Translations under genes and position numbers: made by a program
Assembly: GCA_023450335.1 (NCBI GenBank)
Contig: JAEXHA010000117.1
Span: 1 to 20,581 of the forward strand
From: Actinomycetes bacterium
GTDB taxonomy: Bacteria; Actinomycetota; Actinomycetes; Actinomycetales; Microbacteriaceae
Reading direction: 5' to 3'
DNA length: 20,581 bases
Notes under the pieces: generated by a model
Told to the model about the DNA's origin: nothing
The model's database searches: none
Seen by the model: only the letters and a program-made list of their open reading frames with translations
Shown here: piece by piece, positions 19,160-20,581 of the stretch
Layout: every line of letters begins with the position of its first letter
Numbering within the stretch: the first letter of the stretch is position 1

Positions 19160-20581
19160 GTGTCCGACCAGCACGAGCACACCGATGGCCCCTCGCCGTT
19201 CGACCAGCTGATCAGCGGAGCGCCCGCCGCCGCCGGCACCGCCTTCACGACTGCGTTCCGCGGGTACGACAAAGAAGAGGTGGATGCCGCGATCACCGAT
19301 CTGAAGGCCCGGCAGTCCGCCCAGGCCGACGAGATCGCCCAGCTCAAAGACCAGCACCACCGCGCCACCACCAGCGCCCGCGCCGACACCCGCAAGGCCG
19401 CCGACCTCGAGGAGCAGGTCGCACTGCTGACCGCGCAGCTGGCCACCGCCGAAGACAAGGTGCAGACCCTCACCGACGAGCTGGTCGGCGCCGGTGGCGA
19501 GTCGGTGAGCCGCCAGCGGTTCGAAGAGGTGCTGCGCGTGGCCGAGGAGCAGGCCAGCGTCCTCATCAAGAACGCGAGCATCCAGGCCGACCGGCTGCTG
19601 GCGGCCACGCACCAGGAGATCCAGAGTCAGCGCGCCGACGCCCAGGCCGAGGCCGACGCCGTCGCCGCGCGTGCCGAACACGACGCGCAGCAGGCGCGGC
19701 TGCGCATCGACACCGAGCTGACCGCTCACGAGGCTCAGCTCGAACGCGAGCGCGCCCACGCCGCCGAGAAGGTGACTCAGGCCGAGCAGGAGGCGTCGGC
19801 GATCCGCACCGAGGCCGAGAAGGGCGCGGCGGCCCTGCGGTCGATGACGGCGCGTGAGACCGAGCATGCCCGCGCCGAGGCCGAGGAGTCGGTACGGCAG
19901 GCACGGGTGCGCGCCCTCGAGTTCGAAGAGTCGCTCACCCGTCGCCAGAACGACGCGCAGCAGGAGTTCCTCATGCTGCACAACCAGGCCGTCGCCCACG
20001 CCGAGCGCATCACGCAGGACGCCAACGACCAGGTGGCCGCGTCGCTCGAGCACGCGCAGCGCGTCTCGGCGAAGGCCGATGACTTCGACCGGCTCATGCG
20101 CGCGCAGGCGCAGCAGATCGAAGCGGATGCCGCATCGCGCGCCCGCGAGACGCTCGAGCGCGCGCGGGTCAAGGCGCAGAAGATCATCGACGCCGTCACC
20201 GAGCACTCGCAGTCGGTGCTGCGCGATGCCGAGGACCGCACGCGCCAGCTGCGCTGGCAGCAGCATCAGCTCACGAGCTTCATGTCCGAGGTGAAGGAGC
20301 TCATGCGCCCCGACTCGGCGGCCGAGCCGGCCGAAAAGAGCGATGAGGCCGCCGCGGTGCGTACCGAGCTCGAGGACGAGGCCGCCGCTGCCCGCGCTGA
20401 GCTCGCCGCCCGCGGGCCCGAGCTCGACGACGTCGACGCGACGGAGGCCGGCGACGGCGTGGGCGACGCCGGGGCGGAGGACGGCGACGCCGAAGCCGCC
20501 GATGTCGAGGACGGCGACGTGGAAGCCGCCGATGTCGAGGACGGCGACGCCGAGGCAGCCGACGCCGAGCGCGCCACGGCC
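19160..20581 (+). CDS. DivIVA-domain coiled-coil protein, 3'-truncated by window edge
   Basis: At least 474 residues, open to the last base. After a disordered 28-residue start comes the DivIVA N-terminal motif AFTTAFRGYDKEEVDAAI (28-45), as in Wag31/DivIVA, which bind curved membrane at cell poles and septa. A nearly unbroken coiled coil follows, about 45-385, rich in Ala, Glu, Gln and Arg, with ERARVKAQKIIDAV as a typical DivIVA/cell-division segment. From about 393 the tail is highly acidic and ends in three tandem decapeptides (EDGDAEAADV type, 440-469). GTG 19160 is supported by GGAG at 19150-19153; nearby ATGs at 19138 and 19143 are out of frame. Probably a cytoskeletal or polar-growth scaffold related to DivIVA, Scy or FilP; which one is uncertain. 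The long antiparallel reading frame opposite it is an artefact of Ala/Glu-rich GC codons. Confidence 0.85.
   Translation, partial: MSDQHEHTDGPSPFDQLISGAPAAAGTAFTTAFRGYDKEEVDAAITDLKARQSAQADEIAQLKDQHHRATTSARADTRKAADLEEQVALLTAQLATAEDKVQTLTDELVGAGGESVSRQRFEEVLRVAEEQASVLIKNASIQADRLLAATHQEIQSQRADAQAEADAVAARAEHDAQQARLRIDTELTAHEAQLERERAHAAEKVTQAEQEASAIRTEAEKGAAALRSMTARETEHARAEAEESVRQARVRALEFEESLTRRQNDAQQEFLMLHNQAVAHAERITQDANDQVAASLEHAQRVSAKADDFDRLMRAQAQQIEADAASRARETLERARVKAQKIIDAVTEHSQSVLRDAEDRTRQLRWQQHQLTSFMSEVKELMRPDSAAEPAEKSDEAAAVRTELEDEAAAARAELAARGPELDDVDATEAGDGVGDAGAEDGDAEAADVEDGDVEAADVEDGDAEAADAERATA
20477..20566 (+). repeat. 30-bp tandem repeat in DivIVA-like gene
   Basis: Three 30-nt units (20477-20506, 20507-20536, 20537-20566) encode E-D-G-D-A/V-E-A-A-D-V/A. 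They differ at a few positions, mostly third bases. The array may continue past the window edge. Confidence 0.85.

Noticed and set aside
18959..20266. 435-codon minus-strand reading frame opposite the DivIVA-like gene
   Set aside because: It is antiparallel to a sense-strand protein with a clear DivIVA motif, coiled coil and ribosome binding site. Its Leu/Arg/Gly-rich translation has no domain I recognise.
1..20581. Mobile element, CRISPR array or defence island
   Set aside because: No transposase, integrase, terminal repeats, spacer array or cas gene. The CHAT protein alone is not enough to call a defence island.

Overview
The window is high-GC (roughly 70%) actinobacterial chromosome, most likely from a Microbacterium or another member of the Microbacteriaceae. 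The reasons are the GC-ending codon use, the GTG starts, the lhr-nei2 gene pair known from actinobacteria, a DUF4916-type NUDIX gene, HTH-less LysR-like and GreA-like genes of the kind seen in Micrococcales, and apparent leaderless promoters. I see no tRNA, rRNA, CRISPR array, insertion sequence or phage gene. It reads as core and metabolic chromosome rather than a mobile island.

Layout. (1) 1-1589 (+) is the 3' part of a CHAT-domain (caspase-like) protein cut by the window edge. A structured gap with two inverted repeats follows, between convergent genes. (2) 1865-3136 (-) holds a LysR effector-domain protein without a DNA-binding domain and a small hexapeptide-repeat (left-handed beta-helix) protein. 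(3) 3244-8770 (-) is a DNA-repair pair: the giant helicase Lhr, overlapping by 8 nt with a Nei2-type DNA glycosylase/AP lyase. Upstream on the same strand is a membrane-anchored beta-propeller protein (8834-10261). (4) 10413-10820 (+) is a short Gre-factor homologue, separated by a strong bidirectional hairpin from a convergent ABC-F ATPase (10866-12533, -). The ABC-F gene has a 317-nt leader with an upstream ORF and a hairpin that buries its Shine-Dalgarno sequence. (5) 12851-17498 (-) is an arabinoxylan/hemicellulose operon: a 16-codon leader ORF, a ThuA-like protein, a Gfo/Idh/MocA oxidoreductase, a GH10 xylanase and a GH51 arabinofuranosidase. Three successive junctions are ATGA overlaps, and a strong hairpin lies after the last gene. 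(6) 17630-18289 (-) is a carboxylesterase/phospholipase-like hydrolase. It is divergent from a leaderless DUF4916/NUDIX gene (18382-18999, +). (7) 19160 to the window end (+) is a large DivIVA-domain coiled-coil protein with an acidic tandem-repeat tail, open at the 3' edge.

How they work together. The glycoside hydrolases have no signal peptides, so the operon should finish degrading imported xylo- and arabinoxylo-oligosaccharides in the cytoplasm. No transporter or regulator for it lies in the window. Lhr and Nei2 probably form one repair unit. The least expected observations are regulatory: the ABC-F attenuator-like leader and the translationally coupled leader ORF of the hemicellulose operon. 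Next come the shortened Gre factor, the NUDIX protein lacking the usual catalytic glutamates, and the LysR-like protein whose DNA-binding domain is replaced by a basic disordered tail.
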